A stretch of 64,000 nt of DNA. It comes from Calvatia gigantea. Lineage: Eukaryota > Basidiomycota > Agaricomycetes > Agaricales > Lycoperdaceae. This document shows positions 24,027 to 35,885 of this stretch, in pieces. Position 1 is the first letter of the stretch; each line of letters begins with the position of its first letter. The stretch covers positions 2,108,001 through 2,172,000 of the forward strand of contig JACAAK010000012.1 of NCBI GenBank assembly GCA_025093985.1. The letters run 5' to 3'. The notes below the pieces were generated by a model that saw only the letters and a program-made list of their open reading frames with translations, ran no database searches and was not told the DNA's origin. A program made the position numbers and the translations under genes.

Positions 24027-24595
24027 TGTTGAATCTTGCTCCATACCACTACGTTGGTTCAGTCTATTTATAGCTGAAACGGGGTTCGAGTATTTCACCT
24101 TCAGAGGGTCGATAATAACAGACCATCACGGACTACGTACGCAGTAGTTGTACCGCCCTTTAGGTAGTCGGTTATACCCTCCACATAGAACCTTCTAGTA
24201 CATGTGTCGTACACAGTATGCTCCACTTATGCTACTGGTAGTTAGACCTCACCTGTATAAGGGTTTAGAGTGCACAGACCAGGGATATTAGTATATATAC
24301 CCTTATGTAGCATTGAAGTATGTACGCCTCTTGGCTACACTCTATGTATGCCTTTTAGGTAGGCCTTTGGGCTAAGACACTATGTCTTCTTTCCTCTACG
24401 CTAGCTTCTCTAAGCATCGCTTCCCCTCTCCTCAAGACTCTCTGAGTACGCTGGTATAAGCAGGACTATGTCCGCTACCATGCGCCTCTCCTACTGGACT
24501 GTCTCCCGGATGAATATGACTACCCTCCACCGCTGACACCTACACACTTAGGTAGTGTGAACTCATATTGGGATGTCTACTTGTTCTCTCAACAG
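24027..24595 (+). repeat. Copia B 5' LTR
   Basis: 569 bases, TGTTGAATC to CTCTCAACA. It shares its first 50 bases and several inner blocks with the copia A LTR but is about 160 bases longer. It is followed by the same leader (GGTTATGGGCCCC) as copia A. Confidence 0.88.
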
Positions 24596-27500
24596 GTTAT
24601 GGGCCCCAACCGCCGCTCACTCGGACCGCATTAGCAACGCTGGTAGAGTTTGAGGAGGCTACAGTTGCTTTCAACCTGGGAGACAGTGGTGCCTTTGGTC
24701 CACTTGATATCCTGTCTAACCCATGTTGTGAATGCGTGCACTACGCACAGCAGTCCTACATGATGCTGACACGTTGTTACCCGTTCTTGGTTTTTGATCT
24801 GGCAAACCGTCATCTCTGGTCTGGTTCGACCGCTTTAGGTCCGCTTCCTATTCTGGGTTGCAGCAGAACTATTCCGCTCTGGTTGCTCCACCTCTGTTCT
24901 GGTATTCTCTCTCTGATCAACGACGACGCTTTGGGCTTTCTGGGATTCTCTTCAGATCCGCCTCAGTAATTTACTATATAATGTATCATTTACGCTGAGC
25001 ATTGTGCTCCGCTTTGCTGGTCAATTAGCTGGTCTTCGTGACCGCAATAAATACCGCAGTGTCAGGAAAATTATAAGTCTAGTGTTCTTGTGTTTCAAGT
25101 CGATTGGGCAAGTCCCACCTTGAGTAGAATAACACACCATGAGCATATACCTGAGCTATTTGACTCACTTAAGCTGGCAGCTATAAGCCGCTAAGGCCCG
25201 CTTAATAAAATAAAGCAGGGATATAGAAAATATCTTTGAGAAGTCCACCGTTCGTTCCTTCACTTCAGGCTTCAATGCTTTACCCCTTCCACGTCTATTC
25301 GACCACCGCTTTATTCTTTCTACGGATAGCTCATGCGCTTTAAGCGCTTTATGCCATGCTAAGGCAGTGGGCTGCCGCATTTGCAGCACTTACACTGGTA
25401 TGGTAGACAGTGGCCGCAAGGCTTGCAGCACCAATAAAACCATGGCATTATGCCAATAGCAGCAGCACTTGCAGCATTCACAAAAATATCCAAAGAAGAT
25501 AGCAAGGAGAAGAACGCTAATTGCATCCTTGCAGCTGGGAAATAAGGGGAGAAGGATAATGAGCTGGTAATACCACCATTATGTTGTTTCAAGAAATACT
25601 TCAGAATATAGTTTAAATATGCCGCTGGCTCGAGCGATTGCCGCCATATACTATTTCTCTTATAGAGGAGCTGCATTGCTATATATTGCGCCCTGCTTCT
25701 AGCATCAATGTTGCTTCACTTGTGTTAAGTGCATGTTCACGTGCCCAAGTTTGAAGACCTGTTTTAAGTCAGAGCATAGACGAGCACATTAAAATGCTTT
25801 GTCCGCCAACTACAGGAATAACGAAGATTGCTTTAAGGAAGTTTGACTTTATGGAAGTCGCCGTCCACGATTAGGACAAGTGCGCACCATTTAGCAACTA
25901 TAATTGAGAAAGAGGATGTGTATAGCACCATACGATGCAACATGCCAACGAATTCCTTAAGAAATCCTTTAGACTGCTCTTTATGGAGCTTGGCGCTGGA
26001 GGAGTTCTTGTGTCGCCATCTTCGGATGATGTTGACCTTGATAACCGATGGATGGATATACGGTAGTACTTTCAACTTCATACTCCTTGACAAATGCTAT
26101 GGATAACGGTGTGCTGCGTGAGATGTAAGTGCTGGCTATAAATCCTTTTCTACGCAACAAGTGAGAAATCCTTATGGATCAAATGAAGATGATAGCAGGA
26201 GCATGTCGCTCTATTCACTTGGAGAAGAATATCCTTTACAGGATCTCGTGAATCACATCATTACAAAGAAAGGAAATTATGACACGTCTAGGAATTAGCA
26301 GAATAGCTCCCAACGTATAAAGGTTGAGCTTCAGCACTGTGTCACCAGATTTAATTCTTAGACCTCGCTGCTTTACATTAGGCTTGAGGCAAGAAACTGG
26401 AATCCTACAGGAACGACAAGTATCTGAACTGCTTTCATATTCCAGCATTAGTCTATGACATTAGGAATAAAGATTTGTAGTGCCACATTAGTGTGCAGCT
26501 GATCTATATCGAGAAAATCTTATAACGTATGTCCTTGAGTGTAATGCTTTTGAGGCAATCGTTAAAGGTCACCACCTTTGCAATAAGTCATGAAGAGCTG
26601 TACTAGTTCACCCAATCTCATCATTGTACATGAACTTGCGATTATAAGCAAGGAGATGAATGGTTGTTGAACATTATGCCTACTAGACTATATCATTTGA
26701 CATCATTGAACAGAACTTCCCATGATTATGCCTTTTCCACTCGTCTTTTACATACAACTTGTCGAGATGATTGCATTATTTCATCGCCACTCTGGATTAT
26801 TTCACAAGGGAAATTGCATCAGTACCTTTATCCAGAATCTTTTATACGAATATCCTCGTCCTTGAGCGTAATACTCGGACTTGATGGAATTGCTAGTCGC
26901 CTATTACGACGCTACTCTATGACCTCTTATCTCATGATGATAGTTGTCCTCCTTTGAAAGAAGTTATGAGGCTCTAAGATTCATTAGAGAAACCTCTACA
27001 GTATAGCTGACAACGGCCAATGTCGCAACTGATTATGGAGGAGAGTTTGTCTAAAAGAGAGCAATAGCAAACATTTGTGGCATGAATAACCCACTTAAAC
27101 CTCCTACTCCCAATGCTTTTGCAACGGTTGACGTAGAGAGACTGATCTGCACTACACTTTGAGAGCCTAAAAGCTTTATGGCAACGGGAATGTCTTACCC
27201 ATCTCAGTGATAGTTCAAGCGTTGACTAGAGCGTAATGCGCCAGTCCAAGCGTTTAAAGTGGAAGGCACTTAATTGTGTAAATCAAGGGATAAACCATTA
27301 AATTGGTTCTGTACTGTGGGTTTGGCTTTGTGGTGCATCAGTTAACATGATGACCGCCCAAACATGATCGCTTATTCAAGATGTAACATACCTTGATCAT
27401 TTGATCAACGAGAACTTTAGTGTTCAAGCGGCACACAGAAAGGCTTAACGTTCTATGAACAATCCACATTTGGATGCCTTACTCAATGAGGGAATATACC

Positions 27501-29136
27501 CTTAAACGTCATGATTCAGCAACTGGATAGCAGTAACCAGTTCATTTGCAAAGAAGAGAGCAAAACCTGCACGAAGCAAGAAGTTGCTACACTTCTTTAT
27601 CCACCATCCTTTGATGCCGCAGGATATATTCCATTAAACTCCATGATCACCTCCTGATTCCTTTCCATTTTCATTCGAGAAATCTCCGCCCACCATATCC
27701 TATGTCTCACGTTGACATATTCGCCAATTTGATGCATAATATGCGCATCCTTTACAGGATATCTACCGCTTTTGACACACCACACTTCTGTGTTGCCACC
27801 AATGTGGAACAACCGTTGTGGAGGAGTTATAGAATAAAATGCTGGTTGATACACATTGCACAATTGAACCTGACTAGGAAAGACTGCACTGTTCATTATG
27901 CGGGTCACCTACAGGTAGACTATAATGGATTAGGCATTCAATTTCAAAGAAGAACTCGTTTAGACTCACCGACTAGAGTTGGACAAGCATAAGAATTGCT
28001 ACGCGTTCACGCTAGCGTCTACCAGAAAAGCGCAACAGCTCGGATATATTATCCTAAAAATATGCGATGGTTATACCTCCATATGAGCTTTCACCTCGCA
28101 TAAGCTTAACAAACTTGCGAGAAAATTCTTTTATTTCTGGAATTGCATCGATAATGATCCGCCATTAACAATGTGCATTGACATTTAAATCGAAAAACAC
28201 TCATCGCTGAGGGAGGAGTACAGTAAAACAAGTTCTTAATCGCTGGTGAATAACCACATACGATTAAAGCTTTCAAAGGCTACACTTCGCCAGTCCGTCT
28301 TAATTGATGTGCGCCACGGTGGTTCGTAACATGATAAACACTCTCTGAGCCCTAAAAAGCGATATGATTGAGTAACATGTATTAGGAAACTTAACATGCT
28401 GAAAAGCATGGAGGAGAACAACAGATACAGTATTCTTACTCCAAATCCGATGACTGCCTTATCCTGTGCTTCACAGCAAAGGAACTTCACTAAGTTGAAG
28501 GCATCGCTTTTGTGATTCAATTCTCCAGTTATCCACGCATATGAGAAATGCTTAGCATTAATATCAAAACTGCTTTTGCAGACTGGATGAGAAGATACAC
28601 TGGAATAATCTGAAGGGCTTCGGCTTACCAGATAAGAAGAGAGTTTGAATGACACCAGACGAGCACTAAAAGTGTTACGTGGAAGGAATCTTCAATCCTT
28701 GATCGAGCAGGATTTAATCCACCTTCATGTGATTACGCTGGATTTTATCCGCATTTTCCAAAACCACTTCGTCGACCTCGCTTTGACAACAAAGTCTAAC
28801 GGCCTTGCAACTAGCTGGCTCGAGTGACTGCCGCAACATGATACCGATTCCTACGTCATCACGAGCCCTCCTCTTTGGAGTTGATGGGGAAACATAAAGG
28901 ATATGATATTCCTTTCTGCCTTCATACGAAGACGCTTGGATAAAAATATTAGGGTTAGAAATATTCCTTTCCACCACAGTCGCTGGAAAAATATATTCAT
29001 AGGACTTTCAATTGTTCCTATCGCCTCTTATGAGTCGCTGATAAAACAAATGGGGAGTTATCCCCGCCGACGTCTCAAGATGAGCATCTTAGGCAAAAAT
29101 AACATCAGGAAATTATTCCTTCCTCCTCTAGCGAGT
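24596..29136 (+). pseudogene. Copia B internal region, left part, strongly degenerate
   Basis: The leader to about 24,790 matches copia A 5,260-5,450 well. After that only scattered homology remains: 26,545-26,640 aligns with copia A 10,054-10,145 (before integrase), and 28,600-28,780 aligns with 12,345-12,520 (RT). Stops and frame changes are dense; no domain could be expressed. A stretch at 25,165-25,690 has minus-strand frames rich in Cys (CKPCGHC, CKCCKCG); a short related piece (RQSLEPA) recurs near 28,830, so another small repeat may be embedded. The right end is a tandem repeat array. Confidence 0.7.
28860..29136. repeat. Degenerate tandem repeat in copia B, left half
   Basis: Diverged units of about 50-55 bases repeat here, each with a CCTCT...GAGT core followed by an A-rich run and ATTCCT. 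The same units occur in opposite orientation at 31,500-31,935. The solo LTR 1 insertion lies inside one array that was later split by inversion. Confidence 0.65.
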
Positions 29137-29764
29137 TGTTACGAACTTACCACACCCCCAGACTCTCCGAACTAATGTATTAACCTTCCTTGCAGACTTT
29201 CCATTCTTTCCTCTGTATACCCCGGTCCGTTCTTTATTTATTTATCACATGTACTTCTACCTTTGCTTCTTATGATTCATTCTGAATCATGTTCCTGTTT
29301 CACCTTCATCTTTTCCCACCGTCATACTTCTCCTTACCTAACTCTATCTTCTTATGACTCATACTCGTCCTTCTGTATTCATTTCACCTATCCCTATGAC
29401 TCCTCAGATTACCAATTAACCCATAGTAGTTCTCATTGACTCATATCTACTTACTACGTAATCTCTCATCTCTTATTCGTAGCTAGTATATAAACCTTAA
29501 GTAGTACTTTGTATTACTTCAGGTTATTCTAGTAACAAGCTTCCTTATCTTCGCTCATCTGCTACAAGGCTAACAACCTTGGGGACTGCAGTGACACTTA
29601 ACTCGGACTTCTCAGACAAGCACGAGCTTCTACTTGAGGGAGCGATCCGAAGCCTGCACAGAAGTCATTGAGACTTGTCGAATACTCCTGGGCTATAGCG
29701 TTGAACCTCTCCCTGAGTGGAGATGATCCGGGCCTGGTTGCGAAGTAAGGTAACGCACATAACA
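29137..29764 (+). repeat. Solo LTR 1, TGTTACG...ATAACA, 628 bases
   Basis: It starts TGTTACGAAC and ends CACATAACA. The left flank ends CGAGT and the right flank starts GGTGG, so the flanks do not match each other. The oppositely oriented partner (31,936-32,563) has the complementary mismatch. No internal region of this family is seen in the window. Confidence 0.82.
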
Positions 29765-30245
29765 GGTGGTACCAAAGCTTCTATTTAAGATTTTAAATTG
29801 TGAAACAAATCAATATGCGCTACGTCTTCGATTTCCTATGACTGCGATAACCTCCCCGTCACAGAATGACACAACTCTTAGTCGAGAAAGCAGGAATAAA
29901 AAGGAGCGTACTACGACGATGGTGGTGTCCAGAACGAGTCGATCCAGTCCACAAGTTTCAGAAAGCCAAGGATCCATCCATCAGAGATCATGGGCGCCGT
30001 CGGATTATCATATAATGATCTCTGGTCTATCACAGCATTTCGTGTCGGCGCACGCCACCATTGTCCTAAGTCCAGATTAAAGCTTTCCCGTGGCACTGCT
30101 TTTGTTATCTGCCTCGAAACCATTCATTTATCAGTGTTGTAAAACCACAGGTTCAGGAATATGCGGAAGTGTTGTGGTGAATTGGGGTGGCGAAATTGTG
30201 AGACGCTCATGGCGAGAAAGAGGCAACAGCATTGTCACCTGAGAC
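29765..30245. repeat. Inverted host flank of copia B with a dgk1 C-terminal fragment
   Basis: This host segment lies just outside the copia B 3' LTR and was inverted with it. 30,120-30,240 matches the host block at 4,145-4,265 in opposite orientation. It also matches 37,800-37,916 and 44,940-45,050 in the same orientation. Confidence 0.75.
29920..30090 (-). pseudogene. dgk1 C-terminal exon fragment
   Basis: Minus-strand residues SLYDN, ISDGWILGFLKLVDW and DSFW match the last exon of Dgk1-like proteins (DDNLT...ISGGCILGFLK). Only this exon and part of the preceding intron are present, so it is a pseudogene piece. Confidence 0.7.
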
Positions 30246-30813
30246 TGTTGAGAGAATGAGTAGACATCCCAATATGAGTTCACACTACCTAAGTGTGTAG
30301 GCGTCAGCGGTGGAGGGTAGTCGTATTCATCCGGGAGACGGTCCAGTAGGAGAGGCGCATGGTAGCGGACATAGTCCTGCTTATACCAGCGTACTCAGAG
30401 AGTCTTGAGGAGAGGGGAAGCGATGCTTAGAGAAGCTAGCGTAGAGGAAAGAAGACATAGTGTCTTAGCCCAAAGGCCTACCTAAAAGGCATATATAGAG
30501 TGTAGCCAAGAGGCGTACATACTTCAATGCTACATAAGGGTATATATACTAATATCCCTGGTCTGTGCACTCTAAACCCTTATACAGGTGAGGTCTAACT
30601 ACCAGTAGCATAAGTGGAGCATACTGTGTACGACACATGTACTAGAAGGTTCTATGCGGAGGGTATAACCGACTACCTAAAGGGCGGTACAACTACTGCG
30701 TACGTAGTCCGTGATGGTCTGTTATTATCGACCCTCTGAAGGTGAAATACTCGAACCCCGTTTCAGCTATAAATAGACTGAACCAACGTAGTGGTACGGA
30801 GCAAGATTCAACA
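30246..30813 (-). repeat. Copia B 3' LTR, inverted
   Basis: 568 bases on the minus strand, TGTTGAATC to CTCTCAACA. About eight transitions separate it from the 5' LTR. GAGAC at 30,241-30,245 is the complement of the GTCTC left of the 5' LTR and completes the target-site duplication. Confidence 0.88.
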
Positions 30814-31935
30814 CTCCTCCTCACTTGAAGGGGGGAAGATTAACACTTCAATAATCTAGCAGTATTGAAACCAGACTTAGATATTGGAATCTTCAACAAA
30901 AGAGCGGCAGTACCAAACATCAAATGTCGGAGTCATTAACGATCATGCAGATTTAACCAGCTTTTGAAGGTTGGAAAAGCATTCCTGTAGTGGAGAGAAA
31001 TTGATGCTAGCGTTTGCTATGATGGCCATAAAGGACGCAATGACAATTGCTTTGAGCTATCAAATGTCCTTTAACTCAACTTTAAACTCCTGTGACTAAC
31101 TCGCTGCGACTTTCGTCTAAGAGTAGGAGTAGGAAAGCCTATAGAGGCTCCTCCAGAAATTGTAAACGGCGATTCTTTCGAAGCGTTTAACAAATCTGTT
31201 TTTCTGCGTAGGTGCGAAATTCAAAAACCATTTTTGCTGATGTGATCCAGCGTGCGATTATTGTGAGATCAGGAAAGTGGCAGTACTAAGCCAGCATAAC
31301 CAAGGCCGTTACTTTGCGGTTATGTAGATCAATCAGCCGTGGCAGTCACTTGAGCCAGCAAAGCAATGATGCTACAAGCCTTGTTCTGATTTTGCTCAAA
31401 CAAATTCCAAATTAATGGATTCGCAAATGGAAGTGGTCTCATGCAATTTTCCTCCATGCAAAAGGCATTTCGGCCGATGCGGATTAAGAATTCAGTCCCA
31501 AGGAATGCATACACACTTTTTGTTATTTCCCATCAACTCCGAAAAGGAGGGAGGAATGATTAAGTCCCTTATTTGTTTTTCCATACAACTCGGAAGAGGT
31601 GGAAGGATCTTGAAATTGACCCTATATATTTTTCCGGACTCTCAATTTGAGGCGGATGGATAAATTCCATATAGATGTTTTACTGTAGACTCACGAAGAG
31701 GCGGAAGGTTACATTCAAAACCTATGAAGTTTTTCCTCAATCTTGTGAAAGAGAGAAAGGATCGTTAGACCCTATCTTATTTTTATCTTGCAAAAGGAAT
31801 AAGTTCCTGCCATATTTTTACAGTCAACTCTTGAACGAGTATGAAGGAATATGTTCCTGATTTATTTTATCCAACAACTCATAAGAGGTGGAAAGGTAAA
31901 AGCGTAAACCTTATAATATTTTCTCCTACAACTCG
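30814..31935 (-). pseudogene. Copia B internal region, right part (polypurine tract, RNase H, tandem repeats), inverted
   Basis: Reading the minus strand towards the LTR, the last bases align with copia A 13,400-13,587, including the AAGTGAGGAGGAG tract. Upstream sequence around 31,330-31,514 resembles the copia A GTRPDIAF...KLAQ block in degraded form. Beyond it the DNA is tandem repeat. Confidence 0.7.
31500..31935. repeat. Degenerate tandem repeat in copia B, right half
   Basis: About eight diverged units of roughly 50-55 bases, each with a TTTTCC run, CAACTC-like core and a GGTGGAAGG-like end. The units are the reverse complement of those at 28,860-29,136, as expected if the array was continuous before inversion. 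Confidence 0.65.
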
Positions 31936-32563
31936 TGTTACGTGCATTACCTTACTTCACAACCGGGCCCGGATCATCTCCACTCAGGGAGAGGTTCAAC
32001 GCTATAGCCCAGGAGTATTCGACAAGTCTCAATGACTTCTGTGCAGGCTTCGGATCGCTCCCTCGAGTAGAAGCTCACGCTTGCCTGAGAAGTCCGAGTT
32101 AAGTGTCACTGCAGTCCCCAAGGTTGTTAGCCTTGTAGCAGATGAGCGAAGATAAGGAAGCTTGTTACTAGAATAACCTGAAGTAATACAAAGTACTACT
32201 TAAGGTTTATATACTAGCTACGAATAAGAGATGAGAGATTACGTAGTAAGTAGATATGAGTCAATGAGAACTACTACGGGTTAATTGGTAATCTAAGGAG
32301 TCATAGGGATAGGTGAAATGAACATAGAAGAACGAGTATGAGTCATAAGAAGATAGAGTCAGGTAAGGAGAAGCACGACAGTGGGAAAAGATGAAGGTGA
32401 AACAGGAACATGATTCAGAATGAATCATAAGAAGCAAAGGTAGAAGTACATGTGATAAATAAATAAAGAACGGACCGGGGTATACAGAAGGAATAATAGA
32501 AAGTCTGTTGAGGAGGTTAATACGTTAGTTCGGAGAGTCCGGGGATGTGGTAAGTTCGTAACA
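31936..32563 (-). repeat. Solo LTR 2, 628 bases, opposite orientation to LTR 1
   Basis: On the minus strand it starts TGTTACGAAC and ends CACGTAACA, and by eye it is very similar to LTR 1. In its own orientation the left flank is GGTGG and the right flank CGAGT, the reverse of LTR 1. The uninserted version of its target, GGTACCACCTGCAAC, is at about 4,789-4,803. Confidence 0.82.
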
Positions 32564-32585
32564 CCACCTGCAACAACTACCGATC

Positions 32586-33041
32586 CTAATTGGTTTCAGG
32601 TGTGTTGTACCTCCTATTGGCGTCGACGCCTGAGGGCGTCATATTGTAACACGAGCAAGGAGCGTTGGTGACGTACAACCCAGGCACGGAATGTCTTCCG
32701 CGCTCGAGCAATACAGCCGATGCCCCGCTGGATGCATAAACAGGCCACGTTCTGAACGGAGTCACCAGAGGCGGCGATGTATCCACCGCATCGACCATGA
32801 TCCCAGTTCCAATAGGGTGCATGACACACAAGGTCTTTGCGTGATAACCACACGCGACAGGCATACCGAGGATTGCACTCGGCAGCACGGCGTCATAAAC
32901 AAGATATGTGAATGAGAACCTGGAGACTTGTGAACCAAGAAGTAACTCATTGAGGCCCATGAATGTATATTTGATGCACATGTAAAGGTACCATTCAAAC
33001 AGAACAGAACAAAAGCGAGGAGCAAAAACGAGAAAGTACAC
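32586..33041 (-). other. Reading frame of 151 codons, repeated at 37,806-38,375, uncertain coding
   Basis: A minus-strand frame stays open here, and a longer version (189 codons) is open at 37,806-38,375; the copy at 5,537-5,788 is cut by copia A. The predicted product has a hydrophobic start and a Cys/Pro-containing middle. I do not recognise it. It lies just downstream of the M2 genes, so it may be 3' untranslated sequence rather than a gene. Confidence 0.25.
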
Positions 33042-35885
33042 GGTCCACTAACTCGAAGGAAGGAAGGGGCCAGAGCCTGGTCTAACCCGAGACGCAAGAC
33101 ATAAGTGCGGGTTCCGTCGGTACACAAATATATTGGTTAGAAGACTACGAGTGGGCGACAATGTTACCGAAGAACGTCTTCGGAGGAACCCCCAGCAGCC
33201 CGAGTCAAGGGTACATTCTCCGCTAATCCGTCATACATGTTCCCCGTAGACTGTCAAATATCAGCAAGTGAATTCAACAAGATCACACACAGCCCACAGA
33301 AAACTTCGTACCTTGCGATGACTTGAGTATATGACCTTTCCGTCCCACTCATCGGATTGCTGTCCCTCAACAACTTTCGCCGCCAAGAGCCGCCTCATCT
33401 CTGTAGGATCGAAATCATATGCCCGCCCCTTCGCCGTGGTCAAAACAAAGATGATGAGAATTAGAGAAGTCATATTAATGAGTGTCATGGGCATCAAGAA
33501 CCCAATATGTTCCATCTTGGCGAACCAACCGATGACCTGCAGGTCTGCCGTCCCTTCCACTTTGCGAAGGCATGACGACGGCGGGTCCTCGATTATCGAG
33601 TAAAGCAGCCGGATGTAAGCAGTCTGTGAAACGACGATCAGACGCAAGATCGAGAGAATAATCTACCACAGACCTCGTACTCCAGAATACCTCGGATCAT
33701 CGCCTCGTATAAGCGCAGATATCCGGAGTTTCGTTCATAAGGGGCTAGCGCGAGATACTTGATTCCGAAGTTGATGACAGATTCAACCATTAGATTAGCC
33801 TCCCAATTTTGGGACGAATAGACGATGTGGCCTAACGCTACAAGTGGAATCTCTATCAACTCGGAGTATACAGTTGGAAAGGTCGAAATTTCCGCCCCCG
33901 CAGAGAAGACGTTAGCCTGCGGCTGGAACGTTACCGGGAGTACCCCCAGATGATTCGGAGAGATGGTGCAGGTGATGTTCCCAACGATATTCGTGTAGTT
34001 TGACCGCCCACGCAAATAGACATAGTACGATTGTTCCTGCTGTGGACCCGGTGGCGACTTGCACGCCCAGTACCCCAAACCGTTGTCGGAATTCACCGAC
34101 ACGAAAGTCAAAACATTGTGGCTGTTGAGTATGTCGACTTGATCTTTACAGGTCCCGTTGTACTGGAGAGCTACTATTGTCGTTTCATCGATCCTGCCAA
34201 ATTTGATGGGGCTTTGCGTGTCATAAATACAGGTGACGTTGCTGCTGAGGCTTTGAAGCTCGAGGGTGTAATTGTATGAAAGTATCGCTGCTCTTGCTGG
34301 AGCATCAGAGATAGGAGAGTGTTGGAGTGTGTCAAGGGTAGGGATAGGGCTATTGGGGCCTATCGGTAAAATACCTCTGCTGGGTCCGATAAAACGTAGA
34401 CCGGGCTTATTCCCGAACTGAGTTAAAGTAAAGCTTTCCGAAGTGTTTGGCAGGAGTAAAAGCATCTATAAAAGGACGCTCCATGAGGCAGATCGAATCA
34501 TCCATCAAATCCCACACTGACATTAACGCGAATAGATTCTAGGACATCCAACAATTGGGTCTGATCCAGACAGGAGGTGATTGGGACACCTGATATCACC
34601 TGGGATTCTGGATCAGCGCCGAATTGGTGTCAGGGGTGTCAGGCTTTACCTGCCAGTCGCAATTATTGGACGGGGAATTTGCGTCGAGGAACCGGACACA
34701 TTCACTCGTAGTTGACGAAAAGTCGAGTTCGGTTCCAACGAGCACTACCGTTTTATTGAATGGCACCGGAGCCAGAAGAGTCGTGGTGCTTGAAGGAACA
34801 AAAGCAAAAGCAGCGATGCACACTCCGACCAATACTACGGGTAACCACCTGTTTCGCCCGAAAACAGCCTTCAAGTCCTTGAAAAGCCACGGCCAGCTCT
34901 GGTACCGAAATGCTGACAGCACGGAAACTTGAAAGACAGTAACCTGGTCAGTCACCGCCATCCACTCCTGGGCGAAACGAATAACGGAAAGGGAGAAGAG
35001 GACGTCGACGACCAGAGCGACGACGTTACCAACCAGAGTGACAAAGAAGCTAACGTAGGGGGGGTGGTCTATCACGACCCTTGCGAGGCGATCGTTCATC
35101 TGTATGCCTTGCATCCGAAACACTACGCCCCAGAAAATCCAAGGCCATGATAGCATAACGGTGATTCCGGTTAATAAGGAGACATCATAAATCCGGCGGT
35201 TGACGGTGGGTAATGGCGCCGGTGCTAGGAGACGGGTGAATATAGCAATCAGCCATGAAGGCCAAGCATACCGGATTGTGAGGGGAGTCCTTCACCTTCG
35301 CCCTCGGATTCGGGTGGACTGTCCGCAGCTTTGTGAAGGGGTTCTGGAGAGCCTCCTTTGGTCTCGAGCTCGGAGAGCTCTCTTTCGTGGACGGTATCTG
35401 AAGTCTGTGGGGGGAAGAAGTGTGGTTTGGGGTCCATTGCGAGAAAACCCGTGTAGACAGTGGGGGAGGGAGGACATTTAAATGAGCCGCACCTGGCCTC
35501 GACTCGTCCTAGAGTGACCCTGAGGCTTCATACACCGCCCCCCCCGGACACACGAGGCGATACCGACAGTTTGGTTACGACGACGAGGAAGCGGACAATG
35601 AAGCTTAATGAAATACTATACATTGTTGATGGCAGGTACTGTATGGAGCAGGAAATACAACGTCAGAGTCTAAGGCACGAACAAACCCCTGGAGATTGGG
35701 TGTCTGTTTCCTGCTGCTCTCACCCTCGTAGCTATAATTTATTCCAGCACACAGATGTCCCCATTGACTATTCCAGTTTTTTCCATGCTTTGTTGGTTAT
35801 CTCCCCTTTAAATAAGATATATGTAAACAAGAGATGGGCGCCTAGAGTCAACGAAATCATGGGGTGTCCACACCCTGAGCGGAAG
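32889..35885. repeat. Host segmental duplication, partner 5,640-8,634
   Basis: This is the uninterrupted copy of the host segment found inside copia A. At 35,885 the sequence continues into host spacer, where the other copy switches to copia gag. Confidence 0.85.
33261..35437 (-). CDS. Large membrane protein, family M2 copy 2
   Basis: Exon blocks and splice sites match M2 copy 1: N-terminal exon from ATG 35,437, membrane exon to about 34,650, small TSCL exon near 34,590-34,520, glycosylation-rich exon 34,465 to about 33,677, and last exon to about 33,319. Amino-acid changes against copy 1 are few and lie mainly near the end of the long exon, without stops. This is the copy in normal host context, followed upstream by spacer and a dgk1 piece. 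Function unknown. Confidence 0.65.

Larger units (their letters stand above)
24027..31935 (+). mobile_element. Ty1/copia element B, split by a solo LTR and a partial inversion
   Basis: The 5' LTR (24,027-24,595) and left internal part (24,596-29,136) are on the plus strand. The 3' LTR (30,246-30,813), polypurine tract and right internal part (30,814-31,935) are inverted. The direct repeat GTCTC borders it: GTCTC at 24,022-24,026 and its complement GAGAC at 30,241-30,245. Re-inverting 29,765-31,935 restores normal element order around solo LTR 1. The LTRs differ at about eight positions of 568, all transitions, although coding regions are heavily degraded. Confidence 0.82.

Noticed and set aside
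24080..24100. GGTTCGAG resembling a tRNA T-loop
   Set aside because: It is inside the copia B LTR, recurs in the other LTR, and has no cloverleaf arms around it.
28860..31935. CRISPR-like array
   Set aside because: The repeats are diverged head-to-tail units without unique spacers, in a eukaryotic retroelement.
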